DNA of 64,000 nucleotides from JBCBKU01 sp038521345 (GTDB lineage Bacteria > Pseudomonadota > Alphaproteobacteria > Rhodobacterales > Rhodobacteraceae), in contig JBCBKU010000002.1 in the NCBI GenBank assembly GCA_038521345.1, forward strand, positions 248,001 to 312,000, read 5' to 3'. The notes under the pieces were generated by a model that was not told where the DNA came from, did no database searches, and saw only the letters and a list, made by a program, of their open reading frames with translations. Shown here piece by piece: positions 43,552 to 51,316 of this stretch. Position numbers and translations under genes: made by a program. How positions within the stretch are numbered: position 1 is the stretch's first letter; each line of letters starts with the position of its first letter.

Positions 43552-45032
43552 AAACGGACAACTCGGTCCCGCTGTCTCTAGGCCACCTCGACCGCCTTCC
43601 CAGCGAGGTCGAAGTCCCCCGCTACGAACGGAGTGATCTTAGTCCCGGCATCGTTCATATTGGTATGGGCAATTTTCACCGCGCCCATCAGGCGTGGTAC
43701 CTTCATCGGCTGATGCAGCGCGGACAGGCGCTGGATTGGGCCATCGTGGGGGCCGGGGTCCGCGCGGGAGACGCGCGCATGCGCGAGCGGCTCTTGGCGC
43801 AGGATTGCCTGACCACCCTGATCGAGCTGGGCCCCTCGGGCACCTCCGCCGAGATCTGTGGGTCGATTATCGGGTTTGTCCCGGTAGAGGACAACAACGG
43901 CGCATTGATCGAGCAATTGGCCGATCCGGCCATTCGCATCGTCTCAATGACGGTGACCGAGGGTGGGTACTTCCTGAATGCTGCGACAGGGACGTTCGAC
44001 ATCTCCCATCCCGATATTCAGCACGATGCCGCCCATCCGGCAACGCCCCGAACGGCCTTCGGGGCCATTGTTGCCGCACTTGGACGCCGCCGGGCTGCGG
44101 GCCTTGGAGCCTTTGCCGTGCAAAGCTGCGACAACTTGCGTGGCAACGGTGCGATCGCCCGTGACGCCGTACTGGGTCTTGCGGCGCTTTCGGATCCCGA
44201 TCTCGCCGATTGGATTAAAACCTATGTGAGCTTCCCGAACTCGATGGTGGACTGCATCGTTCCGGCCACCGGTCCGGACGAAATCGCGCAAGCGCGGGCG
44301 CTTGGGATCGACGATGCGGCCCCGGTGACGCACGAGAACTTCCGCCAATGGGTGATCGAGGACGCGTTTTGTGCCGGTCGCCCGAACTGGGAGGATGCCG
44401 GGGCGACGTTTACCGATGCGGTCCACGATTACGAGGCGATGAAGATCCGCATCCTGAACGCAGGGCACCAAGTCCTGGCCAATGCGGGTGAGCTTCTGTC
44501 CGTCGCCACGATTGCGGATTGCATGGCCCATCCTCTGATCCTGGGCCTCTTCCAAAAGGTACAGGCATCCGAGATTGCGCCCTATGTCACGGCCGTGCCG
44601 GGTACCACGCCCATGGAGTATGTCCGACTGATCGAAGAGCGGTTCTCGAACCCCGCCATCCGGGACACGACGCGGCGGGTGGCATTCGACGGGTCATCGC
44701 GCCATGCCGGATTTGTTCTGCCGGTGTTGCGGGATGCGCTGGCGGAGGGCGGGTCGATCGACGGTCTGAGCCTGGTCGAGGCCCTTTGGGCGCGGATGTG
44801 CGCCGGGTATCGCGAAGACGGGACCGAGATCGCGCCGAATGATCCGCTTTGGGACAATCTGGCGCCAGCGGCCGAGGCGGCCCGCTCTCGCCCGGCTGCG
44901 TGGTTGGAACAGGACCTTATCTACGGTGATCTTTCAAAAGACCCGCACTTTACCGAGGCTTTCGCGCGCTGGTTGAACCTGATTTGGGCCGACGGCACAG
45001 CACGCGCACTCGCGCTTTACGCCGAAGCCTGA
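43539..45032 (+). CDS. mtlK: Mannitol 2-dehydrogenase
   Basis: A 497-residue polyol-specific long-chain dehydrogenase. The N-terminal Rossmann segment is GIVHIGMGNFHRAHQAWYLHRLM, and the catalytic helix with conserved Lys appears in YEAMKIRILNAGHQVLANAG (about 300). It oxidises D-mannitol (and D-arabinitol, sorbitol) to ketoses with NAD+. Last gene of the smo operon; the fructokinase or xylulokinase that follows in Rhodobacter smo operons is absent, and dusA begins 67 bp later. Confidence 0.94.
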   Translation: MDELKTDNSVPLSLGHLDRLPSEVEVPRYERSDLSPGIVHIGMGNFHRAHQAWYLHRLMQRGQALDWAIVGAGVRAGDARMRERLLAQDCLTTLIELGPSGTSAEICGSIIGFVPVEDNNGALIEQLADPAIRIVSMTVTEGGYFLNAATGTFDISHPDIQHDAAHPATPRTAFGAIVAALGRRRAAGLGAFAVQSCDNLRGNGAIARDAVLGLAALSDPDLADWIKTYVSFPNSMVDCIVPATGPDEIAQARALGIDDAAPVTHENFRQWVIEDAFCAGRPNWEDAGATFTDAVHDYEAMKIRILNAGHQVLANAGELLSVATIADCMAHPLILGLFQKVQASEIAPYVTAVPGTTPMEYVRLIEERFSNPAIRDTTRRVAFDGSSRHAGFVLPVLRDALAEGGSIDGLSLVEALWARMCAGYREDGTEIAPNDPLWDNLAPAAEAARSRPAAWLEQDLIYGDLSKDPHFTEAFARWLNLIWADGTARALALYAEA

Positions 45033-45099
45033 TCGGTCTCGCGCTGGCTGTCGGTGGTGTTGCTATCGACGCATCGCTCCCGCCCTGCTAGGCCGAACT

Positions 45100-46095
45100 A
45101 TGGCCACAAGTCCCGAACCCCACTCCCGCCTCTCGGTCGCGCCGATGATGGATTGGACGGACCGGCATTGCCGCGTGTTTCACCGTGCGCTGACAGGCAG
45201 CGCGCTTCTTTATACCGAGATGGTGACGGCGCCCGCGCTGGTCCGGGGTGGGGCGTATCATCTGCTGGACCACGACGCCTGCGAGCATCCCGTCGCCCTG
45301 CAGCTTGGCGGTTCGGATCCGGATGAACTGGCCAAGGCGGCCCGGATCGGGGCCGAAGCCGGTTTTGACGAGATCAACCTGAATGTTGGCTGCCCGTCGG
45401 ACCGTGTTCAGTCGGGATGTTTCGGGGCTATCCTGATGAACCGGCCTGAACTTGTCGCGGATTGCGTCTCTGCGATGGCCGCCGCGCAGCCGCGCGAGGT
45501 CACGGTCAAGTGCCGGATCGGCGTCGATACTCAGACGCCGTCCGAGACCTTGCCGGCGTTTCTGGACAAGATCCGTGCGGCAGGGGTGCGCCGCGTGATC
45601 GTCCATGCCCGGAAAGCCTGGCTGAAAGGGTTATCGCCCAAGGAAAACCGGGATGTGCCCCCGCTCGACTATCCGCTCGTGCACGCCATGAAGGCCCGGT
45701 TTCCCGATCTGCACCTGTCGATCAACGGCGGGATCACGTCGCTCGACGACGCGCTTGCCCATCTCGGTGCGGGTCTGGACGGTGTGATGATCGGTCGTGC
45801 GGCCTATCAAACCCCGGCCATGCTCGCCGCGGTCGATCGGCGTATCTTCGGGTCGCACACCCCGGATCCGACGCCGGAAGAGGCCGTGCGCGCGATCCTG
45901 CCATATATCGAACGTGTCCTGGCCGGGGGTGAGCGTCTGCACGCGGTCACACGGCATATTCTCGGATTGTTCTCCGGCCGGCCCGGCGCGCGGGCCTGGC
46001 GGCGCATATTGTCGGAAGGTGCGACGCGACCCGGTGCGGGGCCGGAACTTGTCGAAGAGGCGCTGGCGGCCGTGGCTCCGGTCCCGGCAGAGTGA
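45100..46095 (+). CDS. dusA: tRNA-dihydrouridine(20/20a) synthase
   Basis: A 331-residue FMN-dependent tRNA-modifying enzyme. Motifs: APMMDWTDRHCRVFHR near the N-terminus, NLNVGCPSDRVQSGCFGAILM with the catalytic cysteine, VIVHARKAWLKGLSPKENRDVPPL and INGGI. The LSPKENR segment marks the DusA subgroup, which reduces U20/U20a in the D-loop using NADPH. Start ATG 45100. Confidence 0.95.
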   Translation: MATSPEPHSRLSVAPMMDWTDRHCRVFHRALTGSALLYTEMVTAPALVRGGAYHLLDHDACEHPVALQLGGSDPDELAKAARIGAEAGFDEINLNVGCPSDRVQSGCFGAILMNRPELVADCVSAMAAAQPREVTVKCRIGVDTQTPSETLPAFLDKIRAAGVRRVIVHARKAWLKGLSPKENRDVPPLDYPLVHAMKARFPDLHLSINGGITSLDDALAHLGAGLDGVMIGRAAYQTPAMLAAVDRRIFGSHTPDPTPEEAVRAILPYIERVLAGGERLHAVTRHILGLFSGRPGARAWRRILSEGATRPGAGPELVEEALAAVAPVPAE

Positions 46096-46125
46096 GGACG
46101 CGCTTGGTGAAGAAGGGGGATTCCG

Positions 46126-46578
46126 ATGTCCACGTTGACCGATGACCAGCATCGAGAGCTGGCGTCACGGCTCAACAACGCCGCTTGGACCCTGCTCGAG
46201 ACGCCGGTTCTCGACACCGCACAACAGGCCGAGCTTATCGCCCTCGGGGCCGCGGCGCACCACCATTGGCACGCGGTTGGAACAGAGGCGAACAAGGCCC
46301 ATGCCGACCTGCTTCTGGGATGGGCCATGGCGCGGGCAGGGGTTGGTGGCCCGGCGTTCCACCTAACCGAACGCGCTCGGACTTTTTTCGAGGAGACATC
46401 GGCGGCGGTCTGGGAGAGGGCCTTCGCGGAAGCCGCCGCGTCGGCGGCGTGCCATTCGTTGGGAGACCAAGCAGGTCATGCACATCACGCACGGCGTGCC
46501 GCAGCGCTTGGTTCGGAGCTTGTTGGCGCGGACGCCAACTACTTTCGGGCAGCGTTTGCCACGGTGCCGCCGGTCTAG
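46126..46578 (+). CDS. Hypothetical helical protein
   Basis: A 150-residue protein not recognised. It is alanine- and histidine-rich (AAAHHHWHAVG about 52-62, HAHHARRAAALG about 121-132), with the helix-pair periodicity of TPR-like folds. No signal peptide or membrane segment is seen. Start ATG 46126 lies 10 bp after AAGGGGG (46110-46116), at a normal distance. It follows dusA by 30 bp and its last 4 bp overlap the end of the convergent DUF1289 gene. The length and clean start support a real gene; no function is proposed. Confidence 0.65.
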   Translation: MSTLTDDQHRELASRLNNAAWTLLETPVLDTAQQAELIALGAAAHHHWHAVGTEANKAHADLLLGWAMARAGVGGPAFHLTERARTFFEETSAAVWERAFAEAAASAACHSLGDQAGHAHHARRAAALGSELVGADANYFRAAFATVPPV

Positions 46579-46802
46579 CCGGTCTGGCGTCCCTTGCGTC
46601 CGCCACGTCGGCCCGGCGATGTCCGCCGGGTGGGAAGTTCGGCCATGACCGCCGCGCGATCTTCGGGTGACATCGACGACCAGCGACCGATTTCGTCAAT
46701 GGATCTGGCGCAACCGATGCAGAGCCGTGTTTCAGGATGGATCTGACAGATCCGGATACAGGGGCTGTCCACCTCGGGGCGCTTCCAAACGTGGTCCGTC
46801 AT
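46575..46802 (-). CDS. DUF1289 domain-containing small cysteine protein
   Basis: A 75-residue protein with the DUF1289 pattern: SPCIRICQIHPETRLCIGCARSIDEIGRW with Cys15, 19, 28 and 31, followed by SMSPEDRAAVMAELPTRR. The four cysteines suggest Zn or Fe-S binding; function is undefined. The basic, glycine-rich C-terminus could contact nucleic acid. Its ATG (46802) overlaps the ruvX stop by 4 bp (ATGA). Confidence 0.85.
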   Translation of the reverse strand: MTDHVWKRPEVDSPCIRICQIHPETRLCIGCARSIDEIGRWSSMSPEDRAAVMAELPTRRTSPGRRGGRKGRQTG

Positions 46803-47275
46803 GCGTCCGATCCAAGATGGGCAAGCCGGTCAAGCGCACCCTGAAGGATGAACCCGGCGGCGACATGATCGATCACATCGGCGCGTCGCGCCCGGGACGC
46901 GTCGGCTTCCAACAATGCGCGCTCGGCGGCCACCGTTGACAGCCGCTCGTCCCAGAAAACGAGGGGCAGTGGGCTGAGTTGACCAAGTCCGCGGGCGAAA
47001 GCGCGGGTCGACTGGGCACGTGGGCCTTCGCTTCCATCCATGTTTCGCGGCAAGCCCATGACGATACCGGCTACGTTGCGGTCCACCAGAAGGGCAAGTA
47101 GCGCATCGGCATCCGCGGTGAACTTGCGGCGGCGGATCGTGGTCACCGGCGTCGCCACCCGCCTGTAGATGTCCGAGACCGCGACACCGATTGTCTTTTC
47201 GCCAAGATCGAGGCCCGCCAGGGCACCCGTCTTTGGGAGGGTGGCTGCAAAGTCCCGCATCTCGTCCCCCGTCAT
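46799..47275 (-). CDS. ruvX: Holliday junction resolvase-like / pre-16S rRNA nuclease YqgF
   Basis: A 158-residue RNase H-fold protein of the YqgF family. ALAGLDLGEKTIGVAVSD carries the first catalytic aspartate; GIVMGLPRNMDGSEG and FWDERLSTVAAERALLE with the DERLST motif are diagnostic, and a late DVIDHVAAGFILQ supplies the last Asp. The family matures the 16S rRNA 5' end. Start ATG 47275 overlaps the ccmI stop by 4 bp; MRDFAA 15 bp later is a weaker alternative. Confidence 0.93.
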   Translation of the reverse strand: MTGDEMRDFAATLPKTGALAGLDLGEKTIGVAVSDIYRRVATPVTTIRRRKFTADADALLALLVDRNVAGIVMGLPRNMDGSEGPRAQSTRAFARGLGQLSPLPLVFWDERLSTVAAERALLEADASRARRADVIDHVAAGFILQGALDRLAHLGSDA

Positions 47276-48474
47276 TGCGCCACCCCCGCGTCCCGGGCCG
47301 CATCTAGGATCGGGAGTCGCGTCACCGGATCGGGAAAGACCTGTTGGGCCTCGGTCCAGATGGCAGCGGCATCCTCGCGCTGGCCCAATACGCCAAGCGC
47401 GCGGATCAGGCGCGCCCAATCTTCCGGTGGGCCACCGTCCTCAGCCAGCCGGCTCGACAGCGAGGCGACCATGCCCTCGATCATGGCCATCCGTTCGGTC
47501 GGGCTCATTTGTTCCGCGGCCGCCACGTCGTCGGCGGTCGGCCCACGACCCAGTTCGGGTAATACGTAGTCCACGCCCGCCAGGGCCGCGACCTGCTCGA
47601 TTTGCGCACGGATCGGCAGGGCCCACGGCGCTTGGTCCGACGTTCCCTCAAGAAGACGACGCCAGATGCGGAAGGCGCGGTCGGGTCGACCGGTCTGGGC
47701 CTCGAGAAGGCCGGCATAATAAAGGGCGGTTCCGTTCCCGGGATCGCGGCTCAGCGTTGCGCCGATGGCCGCCTCGGCCTCTGGCGAGACATATCCTCCG
47801 GCCGCGAGGATAAGGACATCTGCCAACCGAGCATGGTCTTCGGCCGTTGCGTTTTCTCCCAAGATGCCGATCACCCTGGTCTGCGCCGCTGCCGCCGCCT
47901 GAAACCGCCCGAGGTTGGCCTCGTGCTGGGCCAGCAAGCGGTGGCCTTGCAAATCGTCGGGCCTGTCCTCCAGCGCTTCGCGTAGCCGGGTCACGAGAGT
48001 GAGGTGCTCAGGCTGGGCATCTGGCCGCAGGCTCTCCGGGATTGCGCGTTCGGCTTCGGCTTGGCCCGGACGGTCGGCGCGGGCCGCATCTGCGAGTGCG
48101 ATCCGCCGATCAAGCGGAAGATCCGGATAGCCCGGTGCACCGATCACCATGTAAAGCGCGATCGCTCCACCAAACGAGATCGCGGCCACTGCAGCTGCCG
48201 CAATGACCCGTCCCCGCTCTGGTCCGCCGGATGCCGCGGCACTCGCAACGGCCTTGTCTGCAGCCAGAAGCCGGCGCGAAACCTCGATCCGCGCGGCCTC
48301 GGCTTCCTCGTCGCCGAGAACGCCGCGGGCCACATCGCGGTCGACCTCGCGAAGCTGGTCGCGATAGATAGCGACGTCACCCGAAGAACCCGCGCCCGCG
48401 TCTTGCCAAAGTGCGCGGACGAGCGTGGCCGCGACCAAAGCTGCAAAGCCAAGGGCAATGATCCAAAACGCCAT
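47272..48474 (-). CDS. ccmI: c-type cytochrome biogenesis protein CcmI (CycH)
   Basis: A 400-residue inner membrane protein. An N-terminal helix (MAFWIIALGFAALVAATLVRAL), a cytoplasmic leucine-zipper-like stretch (YRDQLREVDRDVARGVLGDEEAEAARIEVSRRLLA), a second helix (about 90-112) and a periplasmic TPR domain make the CcmI layout. It presents apocytochrome c to the haem ligation complex CcmFH. The rest of the ccm genes are not in the window. First gene of a ccmI-ruvX-DUF1289 unit, divergent from soxB. Confidence 0.9.
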   Translation of the reverse strand: MAFWIIALGFAALVAATLVRALWQDAGAGSSGDVAIYRDQLREVDRDVARGVLGDEEAEAARIEVSRRLLAADKAVASAAASGGPERGRVIAAAAVAAISFGGAIALYMVIGAPGYPDLPLDRRIALADAARADRPGQAEAERAIPESLRPDAQPEHLTLVTRLREALEDRPDDLQGHRLLAQHEANLGRFQAAAAAQTRVIGILGENATAEDHARLADVLILAAGGYVSPEAEAAIGATLSRDPGNGTALYYAGLLEAQTGRPDRAFRIWRRLLEGTSDQAPWALPIRAQIEQVAALAGVDYVLPELGRGPTADDVAAAEQMSPTERMAMIEGMVASLSSRLAEDGGPPEDWARLIRALGVLGQREDAAAIWTEAQQVFPDPVTRLPILDAARDAGVAQ

Positions 48475-48662
48475 GCGATATCAACCTCCTCGGCATCATC
48501 TATAGTCACCTGCGCCCGGGTGGTAGCCCCCGGCCTCACCCCTCGGGCGCGATGTCGCATTTGACGCGTTTCTGCCGCCCGCGACTTGGAAAACCCGCAC
48601 ATTTCCGATCAAAACGGTCCGGCGGCGGCGTGAGGCCGCCAGTATTGGGGAGCCTTCGGCCC

Positions 48663-49907
48663 ATGCAACGCTACTCGGTTTTCGCCGTTGCCCGCGAGGC
48701 GCTGCGCCAGCATGCGGGCTGGGATCGCGCCTGGGCGTCCCCGGAGCCGCGGGCCGGTTACGATGCGATCATCGTGGGTGCGGGGGGGCACGGTCTCGCC
48801 TCCGCCTACTATCTCGGCAAGAACCACGGCATCAAAAATGTCGCCGTGATCGAGAAAGGCTGGCTCGGCGGAGGAAACACGGGCCGCAATACGACGATCA
48901 TCCGCTCGAACTATCTGCAGGATGCTTCGGCCGCGATTTATGAGAAGTCGCGGGCGCTTTATGAGACGCTGAGCCAGGAACTGAACTACAACGTCATGTT
49001 TTCGCCGCGCGGTGTCATGATGTTGGCCCAGACCGAGCACGAGGTGCGGGGGTATCACCGGACTGCGCATGCGAATGCACTGCAAGGGGTCGAAACCCGG
49101 TTCATCGGCCCATCCGAAGTCAAACGTCTTTGTCCGATCATCGAAACCCGCGGACCCCGCTACCCCGTGCTCGGCGCGCTTTGGCAGCCAAGGGGGGGCA
49201 CGGCGCGGCACGATGCGGTGGCTTGGGGGTACGCGCGGGCCTGTTCGGATATGGGCATGCACATCATCGAGAATTGCGAAGTTACAGGTGTTCGGTCGGA
49301 CAGGGGACAGGTGACGGGGGTCGAGACATCAAAGGGTCCGATCACGACCAGCAAGCTCGGTATCGTCGTGGCAGGGCATTCCGGTGTCCTTGCCGATATG
49401 GCGGGTTTTCGACTGCCGGTGGAAAGCGTTGCGCTGCAGGCGCTGGTCTCGGAACCGATCAAGCCCTGCATGGACGTCGTCGTTATGGCCAATACAGTAC
49501 ACGGGTACATGAGCCAGTCAGACAAGGGCGAGATGGTCATCGGTGGGGGCGCTGACGGCTACAACAACTACACCCAGCGCGGGTCATTCCATCACATCGA
49601 GGAGACCGTCCGGGCCCTGATCGAGACATTTCCGATGATTTCGCGCCTTAAGATGCTGCGCCAATGGGGCGGCATCGTCGACATGACCGGAGATCGTTCG
49701 CCCATTCTGTCGGCGACGCCTCTTGGGGGCTGCTACATCAACTGCGGTTGGGGCACGGGTGGGTTCAAGGCCATCCCGGGATCCGGTTGGGGGTTTGCCG
49801 AGTTGATGGCCAAGGGGCAGTCGCCTTTGACGGCGGAATTCGGTTTGGAACGGTTCCGTGAAGGACGGTTTATCGACGAAAGCGTTGCCGCCGGGGTCGC
49901 GCATTGA
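48663..49907 (+). CDS. soxB: Sarcosine oxidase subunit beta
   Basis: A 414-residue flavoprotein subunit of heterotetrameric sarcosine oxidase. FAD motif AIIVGAGGHGLASAYYLGKNHG (about 34-55); GGGNTGRNTTIIRSNYLQ; His183 in GGTARHDAVAWG, corresponding to the residue that carries covalent FMN in characterised SoxB; CYINCGWGTGGFKAIPGSG at the C-terminus. The complex demethylates sarcosine to glycine, transferring the methyl to tetrahydrofolate and making H2O2. Start ATG 48663 is preceded by GGGGAG. Separated from soxD by about 1 kb, whereas soxBDAG are usually contiguous. Confidence 0.96.
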   Translation: MQRYSVFAVAREALRQHAGWDRAWASPEPRAGYDAIIVGAGGHGLASAYYLGKNHGIKNVAVIEKGWLGGGNTGRNTTIIRSNYLQDASAAIYEKSRALYETLSQELNYNVMFSPRGVMMLAQTEHEVRGYHRTAHANALQGVETRFIGPSEVKRLCPIIETRGPRYPVLGALWQPRGGTARHDAVAWGYARACSDMGMHIIENCEVTGVRSDRGQVTGVETSKGPITTSKLGIVVAGHSGVLADMAGFRLPVESVALQALVSEPIKPCMDVVVMANTVHGYMSQSDKGEMVIGGGADGYNNYTQRGSFHHIEETVRALIETFPMISRLKMLRQWGGIVDMTGDRSPILSATPLGGCYINCGWGTGGFKAIPGSGWGFAELMAKGQSPLTAEFGLERFREGRFIDESVAAGVAH

Positions 49908-49909
49908 TG

Positions 49910-50101
49910 TCAGTCGCCAACATCCCCGCCAAGATCCTCGTTGCCGCCGCCGCGATCGGTCCGAACCCGACCGGCGGTCATAAATTCGTCGATATCACCG
50001 TCGCCGGTGCCCTCGTTGGTCGTATTGCGCGTGTTCCGGTTCCGCCAGATCACAAATGCAGGAATCGCAAGGGCGGCCGCAAGGATGAGAAACAACTCCA
50101 T
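49910..50101 (-). CDS. Predicted small single-pass membrane protein
   Basis: A 63-residue frame on the opposite strand to soxB, ending 2 bp from its stop. The N-terminus MELFLILAAALAIPAFVIW is a convincing membrane helix, followed by RNRNTRN (positive-inside stop-transfer) and an acidic, glycine-rich tail. Not recognised. The Shine-Dalgarno is poor (GGAGGG about 20 nt upstream), so the gene is tentative. Confidence 0.45.
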   Translation of the reverse strand: MELFLILAAALAIPAFVIWRNRNTRNTTNEGTGDGDIDEFMTAGRVRTDRGGGNEDLGGDVGD

Positions 50102-50235
50102 AAACCAGAGATGGGTTCAGATCCCTCCGGCGGCAAGGAGTGGCGCTGCCATTTGACCTTTTTGCTGCTTGTGCCGGGCTTGACCTCGGCGCTTCGGAGC
50201 ATAGCTGTCGGGAACGAAATCACGGAGCGATCGCC

Positions 50236-50418
50236 ATGCAAGCCATCCTCGCCCGGTTGCCAGACCGCGCGTATTTCGATCGAAACAGCGGCAAGCTCGC
50301 GGGCTTTGGCGCCGGACTTCTGGGCGGCGCGCTTCTCATGGCCTTTTTCACCGTGGCTTATTCCGGCGAGGGCTTTGGGCGCGATCCCCGTCCGGTGGAG
50401 CAGGTCTACTTCCCCTGA
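50236..50418 (+). CDS. Predicted small membrane protein in the sarcosine oxidase locus
   Basis: A 60-residue protein with one hydrophobic helix (LAGFGAGLLGGALLMAFFTVAY, about 22-43) between a basic N-terminal part and a short C-terminal tail ending VEQVYFP. GGAG lies 8 bp before ATG 50236. Not recognised; it is co-oriented with soxB and soxDAG and may be transcribed with them. Confidence 0.55.
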   Translation: MQAILARLPDRAYFDRNSGKLAGFGAGLLGGALLMAFFTVAYSGEGFGRDPRPVEQVYFP

Positions 50419-50592
50419 GACACCGCAGCCCGGCACGGCCATTTCGGCGGCGGATGGCCGAGATGTTTCAGCTTTTCCCGCAGGTTTAAGCGCAAATCGG
50501 GCGCAAAGATGTCATCCCCCTGACGGCAGCGATGGTTCCCCGGCATGCTTCCACTGCGATCCCCGAGTGGGATCTCAGGAGGAGGACCATCC

Positions 50593-50811
50593 ATGTCGAA
50601 CTACGATTATCGGCCGAACGATCTTCACGGCAGCCGGGCGCTCGACACCGCGACAGAGGGCGCAAGCTCTGGCGTCTGGATTGTTGTCGGACTTATCGCC
50701 GTGCTGGCACTTATCGGGATGCTTGTATTCGGAGGCGCGAGTACCGACGGAACGGCGCCATCTGTCGCCCCAGATGGCAGCTCGGCCGGGGCTCCAGCCT
50801 CGGACGGCTGA
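50593..50811 (+). CDS. Predicted small single-pass membrane protein in the sarcosine oxidase locus
   Basis: A 72-residue protein. A 27-residue polar N-terminus (YDYRPNDLHGSRALDTATEG) precedes a clear helix GVWIVVGLIAVLALIGMLVFGG and a low-complexity Ser/Ala/Pro/Gly tail. The Shine-Dalgarno CAGGAGGAGGACC is among the strongest in the window, which argues that it is translated well. Not recognised. Lies 133 bp before soxD, same strand. Confidence 0.68.
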   Translation: MSNYDYRPNDLHGSRALDTATEGASSGVWIVVGLIAVLALIGMLVFGGASTDGTAPSVAPDGSSAGAPASDG

Positions 50812-50943
50812 CCCTCGGCGCGCGGTCCGTCCGGGCCGCCCCGGCGGGGGACGAGGGACCCCCGCCGGACCTGGGACCCGCATCGGCGCGATCCAAACAG
50901 GATCGGGTTTCACTCGGCCGGTTGCCGGGATGGAGGTCCGGCC

Positions 50944-51273
50944 GTGTTGATCCTGAGATGTCCCTATTGCGGGGTTGAGGCCGACGAGACCGAGCTTGCG
51001 CCCGGCGGCGAGGCCCATGTCGTGCGTGCCGGTCCGGACAGCGATGACGCGGACTTTGAAGCCTATCTGTTCCTTCGAGAGAACCCCAAAGGCATCCATT
51101 TCGAACGCTGGCGCCACGCGGCGGGTTGCGGCAAGTGGTTTTTGGCCGCGCGCTGCACCACCACGCTTGAGGTCTTCGGAACCTATCCCGCGCAAACTAC
51201 GGAGCCGCCGCAAGAGGTGCGCGATCGCCTTTCCGGGCGCCGGCCGGGCTGGAGCTGGAGATTCTGGACATGA
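50944..51273 (+). CDS. soxD: Sarcosine oxidase subunit delta
   Basis: A 109-residue zinc subunit. CPYCG (Cys6, Cys9) near the N-terminus and HAAGCGKWF (His58, Cys62) match the zinc site of characterised SoxD; WRFW marks the C-terminus. It stabilises the alpha-beta-gamma-delta oxidase. Start GTG 50944 follows GGAGG; no ATG exists before the zinc motif. Confidence 0.94.
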   Translation: MLILRCPYCGVEADETELAPGGEAHVVRAGPDSDDADFEAYLFLRENPKGIHFERWRHAAGCGKWFLAARCTTTLEVFGTYPAQTTEPPQEVRDRLSGRRPGWSWRFWT

Positions 51274-51316
51274 TGGCTCGCGGCGCCTTGCAACTCCGCA
51301 TTCGAAAGGTGAGTTC

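Noticed and set aside
50406..50594. 62-codon reverse frame between soxB and soxD
   Set aside because: Contains a passably protein-like C-terminus, but no ribosome binding site, no recognised family, and it runs against the strong Shine-Dalgarno of the 50593 gene.
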